From the NCBI RefSeq assembly GCF_001646785.1, contig NZ_LRRH01000042.1:1-35158 (forward strand): a DNA stretch of 35,158 bases, written 5' to 3'. The notes under the pieces were generated by a model, which saw nothing but the letters and a program-made list of their open reading frames with translations, had not been told where the DNA came from and did not search any database. This DNA is from Rhodococcus phenolicus. GTDB taxonomy: Bacteria; Actinomycetota; Actinomycetes; Mycobacteriales; Mycobacteriaceae. A program made the translations under genes and the position numbers. Below are positions 34,279 through 35,158 of the stretch, piece by piece. Numbering within the stretch: position 1 is the stretch's first letter; every line of letters starts with the position of its first letter.

Positions 34279-34304
34279 CGCGTCATCCCCCGGGGGATGG
34301 CGCG
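34279..34304 (+). terminator. Hairpin between rplY and pth
   Basis: A 26-nt hairpin with a 16-bp perfect core palindrome at 34284-34299 (CATCCCCC/GGGGGATG), extended by one G-U pair and four more pairs. It lies 27 bases upstream of the pth start, near its ribosome binding site. It may partly terminate rplY transcripts, or set the rplY:pth ratio. Confidence 0.5.
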
Positions 34305-34331
34305 GCACCGGTCGGGAAGGAAGACACGAAC

Positions 34332-34904
34332 GTGAGCGAGGACACCGCGCTCGTCGTCGGGCTCGGCAATCCCGGGCCGAAGTACGAGAAGACCCGCCAC
34401 AACATCGGCTTCATGGTGGCCGACGTGCTCGCCCGACGCGTCGGCGGTTCGTTCGCCGCGCACAAGCGAAGTAATTCGGACATCGTGCAGGCCCGTCTCG
34501 ACGGCCGGCAGGTGATCGTCGCGAAGCCGCGCACCTACATGAACCTGTCGGGTGGCCCGGTCGCGAACCTGGCCAAGTTCTTCTCGGTCGACACGGCGAA
34601 CATCCTGGTGATCCACGACGAGCTGGATCTGGATTTCGGCACGATCCGTCTCAAGCAGGGCGGCGGCGAGAACGGGCACAACGGGTTGCGGTCGACGTCC
34701 GGTTCGCTGGGCACGAAGGACTATCTGCGGGTGCGGATGGGCATCGGCCGTCCGCCGGGCCGGCAGGACCCGGCAGATTTCGTGCTCAAGCCGTTCTCGA
34801 CGACCGAACGCAAGGAACTCGACATCTTCTGCGAGGAGGGCGCCGACGCCGTCGAACTGCTGCTGCGTCTGGGCCTCGAAGGCGCGCAGAACCGGATCCA
34901 CTGA
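34332..34904 (+). CDS. pth: Peptidyl-tRNA hydrolase
   Basis: A 190-residue Pth that frees tRNA from peptidyl-tRNA dropped by ribosomes. Catalytic motifs are intact: GLGNPGPKY (Asn near 12), TRHNIGF (His near 22), the [10 protein letters not shown] loop, and [10 protein letters not shown] (Asp near 95). [12 protein letters not shown] supplies the next conserved Asn. Length is as usual for actinobacteria. The GTG at 34332 follows GGAAGGAAG. It is the second gene of rplY-pth, and a 46-bp palindrome closes the unit. Confidence 0.97.
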   Translation: MSEDTALVVGLGNPGPKYEKTRHNIGFMVADVLARRVGGSFAAHKRSNSDIVQARLDGRQVIVAKPRTYMNLSGGPVANLAKFFSVDTANILVIHDELDLDFGTIRLKQGGGENGHNGLRSTSGSLGTKDYLRVRMGIGRPPGRQDPADFVLKPFSTTERKELDIFCEEGADAVELLLRLGLEGAQNRIH

Positions 34905-34922
34905 GCCGTGCGTGGTTTCCGG

Positions 34923-34968
34923 CCCGTGCGCGTTTTCGGTAGCGGCCGCTACCGAAAACGCGCACGGG
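34923..34968. terminator. 46-bp perfect palindrome after pth
   Basis: The whole 46 bp equals its own reverse complement, with arms of 23 bases meeting at a central GCGGCCGC. In RNA it would fold as a very stable stem with a minimal loop. It starts 18 bases after the pth stop, fitting a strong terminator working in either direction. A perfect match with no spacer is more than termination needs, so it may also be a dispersed palindromic repeat. Confidence 0.7.
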
Positions 34969-35158
34969 TTCAGCCGGCCAGCAGCGCGGCGAACCGACCC
35001 GGCGCAGCGCGCCTTGGAGGAGGATGTCTCGGCAGCTCCCGCGACGGCGACCGAGCCCTCCCCGCCACACATACCGTAGTTCCTTGCCTTCGGCCGTCGC
35101 GAACGCCTTCAGAGAGCGCTCTGCCCGCGCCGGCCCGCGCTGCGCACGCGCGATCGCC
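34969..35158. other. Right window edge; no gene assigned
   Basis: On the minus strand one frame entering from the right edge reads like protein for about 30 codons (ending KAFATAEGKELRYVWR near 35063). It then runs through Arg-rich sequence and into the 46-bp palindrome without a stop until 34786. This may be the end of a leftward gene damaged by a frameshift, but I recognise no family. Nothing else is seen. Confidence 0.2.

Noticed and set aside
32193-35072. Long minus-strand open frame opposite egtE, rplY and pth
   Set aside because: It crosses three well-supported genes and two intergenic hairpins; it is antisense composition, not a gene.
1-35158. CRISPR arrays, insertion sequences, phage attachment sites
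   Set aside because: No regularly spaced repeats, transposase motifs or integrase genes were found; the tRNA-Gln 3' end has no visible second copy in the window.

Overview
The window is high-GC actinobacterial DNA, most likely from Rhodococcus or a close relative in the Nocardiaceae. The evidence is frequent GTG starts, many 4-base stop/start overlaps, a complete ergothioneine gene set, and a backbone that follows the Mycobacterium tuberculosis order pth - rplY - (lpqT) - prs - glmU - tRNA - TetR (Rv1019 type) - mfd - mazG. No plasmid or phage genes, insertion sequences or CRISPR arrays were seen.

Layout: (1) 1-3573 is the edge of a cell-surface polysaccharide locus: a shortened Wzx-type flippase, a translationally coupled protein with two copies of a Cys-rich domain, and a divergent NAD-dependent sugar epimerase. 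It reads lower in GC than the rest. (2) 3646-8177 holds mazG and mfd, overlapping by GTGA. (3) 8241-12498 is an accessory block not present between mfd and the TetR gene in M. tuberculosis. It contains an HTH/PIN pair whose PIN protein lacks its first acidic residue, an exported lipase-fold protein lacking its nucleophile serine, a coupled exported protein of unknown function, and a gamma-butyrolactone-receptor-like TetR regulator. (4) 12681-16081 is backbone: TetR, tRNA-Gln(UUG), glmU and prs. (5) 16124-33416 is about 17 kb lying between prs and rplY. It carries a frameshifted DUF2461 gene, a zinc-ribbon/coiled-coil protein, cstA-ybdD with a CRP-like site upstream, a large LuxR regulator with a degenerate NTPase site, an epimerase, an MFS exporter, a MocR regulator divergent from an EamA transporter, the egtABCD operon, and a divergent class V PLP enzyme that is probably egtE. 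(6) 33648-34904 is rplY-pth, followed by a 46-bp perfect palindrome.

How the genes work together: egtA-D with egtE can account for ergothioneine synthesis from histidine, SAM, cysteine and glutamate. glmU feeds UDP-GlcNAc to the cell wall and prs feeds PRPP to nucleotides, histidine and arabinan precursors; the two overlap and should be co-translated. mfd and mazG both serve genome and nucleotide-pool integrity. CstA-YbdD is a pyruvate or peptide uptake pair, with a candidate cAMP-CRP site.

Points most worth a second look are the catalytically empty lipase with its coupled exported partner, the interlocked CATG start codons of mocR and the EamA gene amid three GCTATCG repeats, the duplicated four-cysteine domain protein, and the LuxR regulator lacking both Walker signatures. 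All calls come from reading the sequence; no database search was run.
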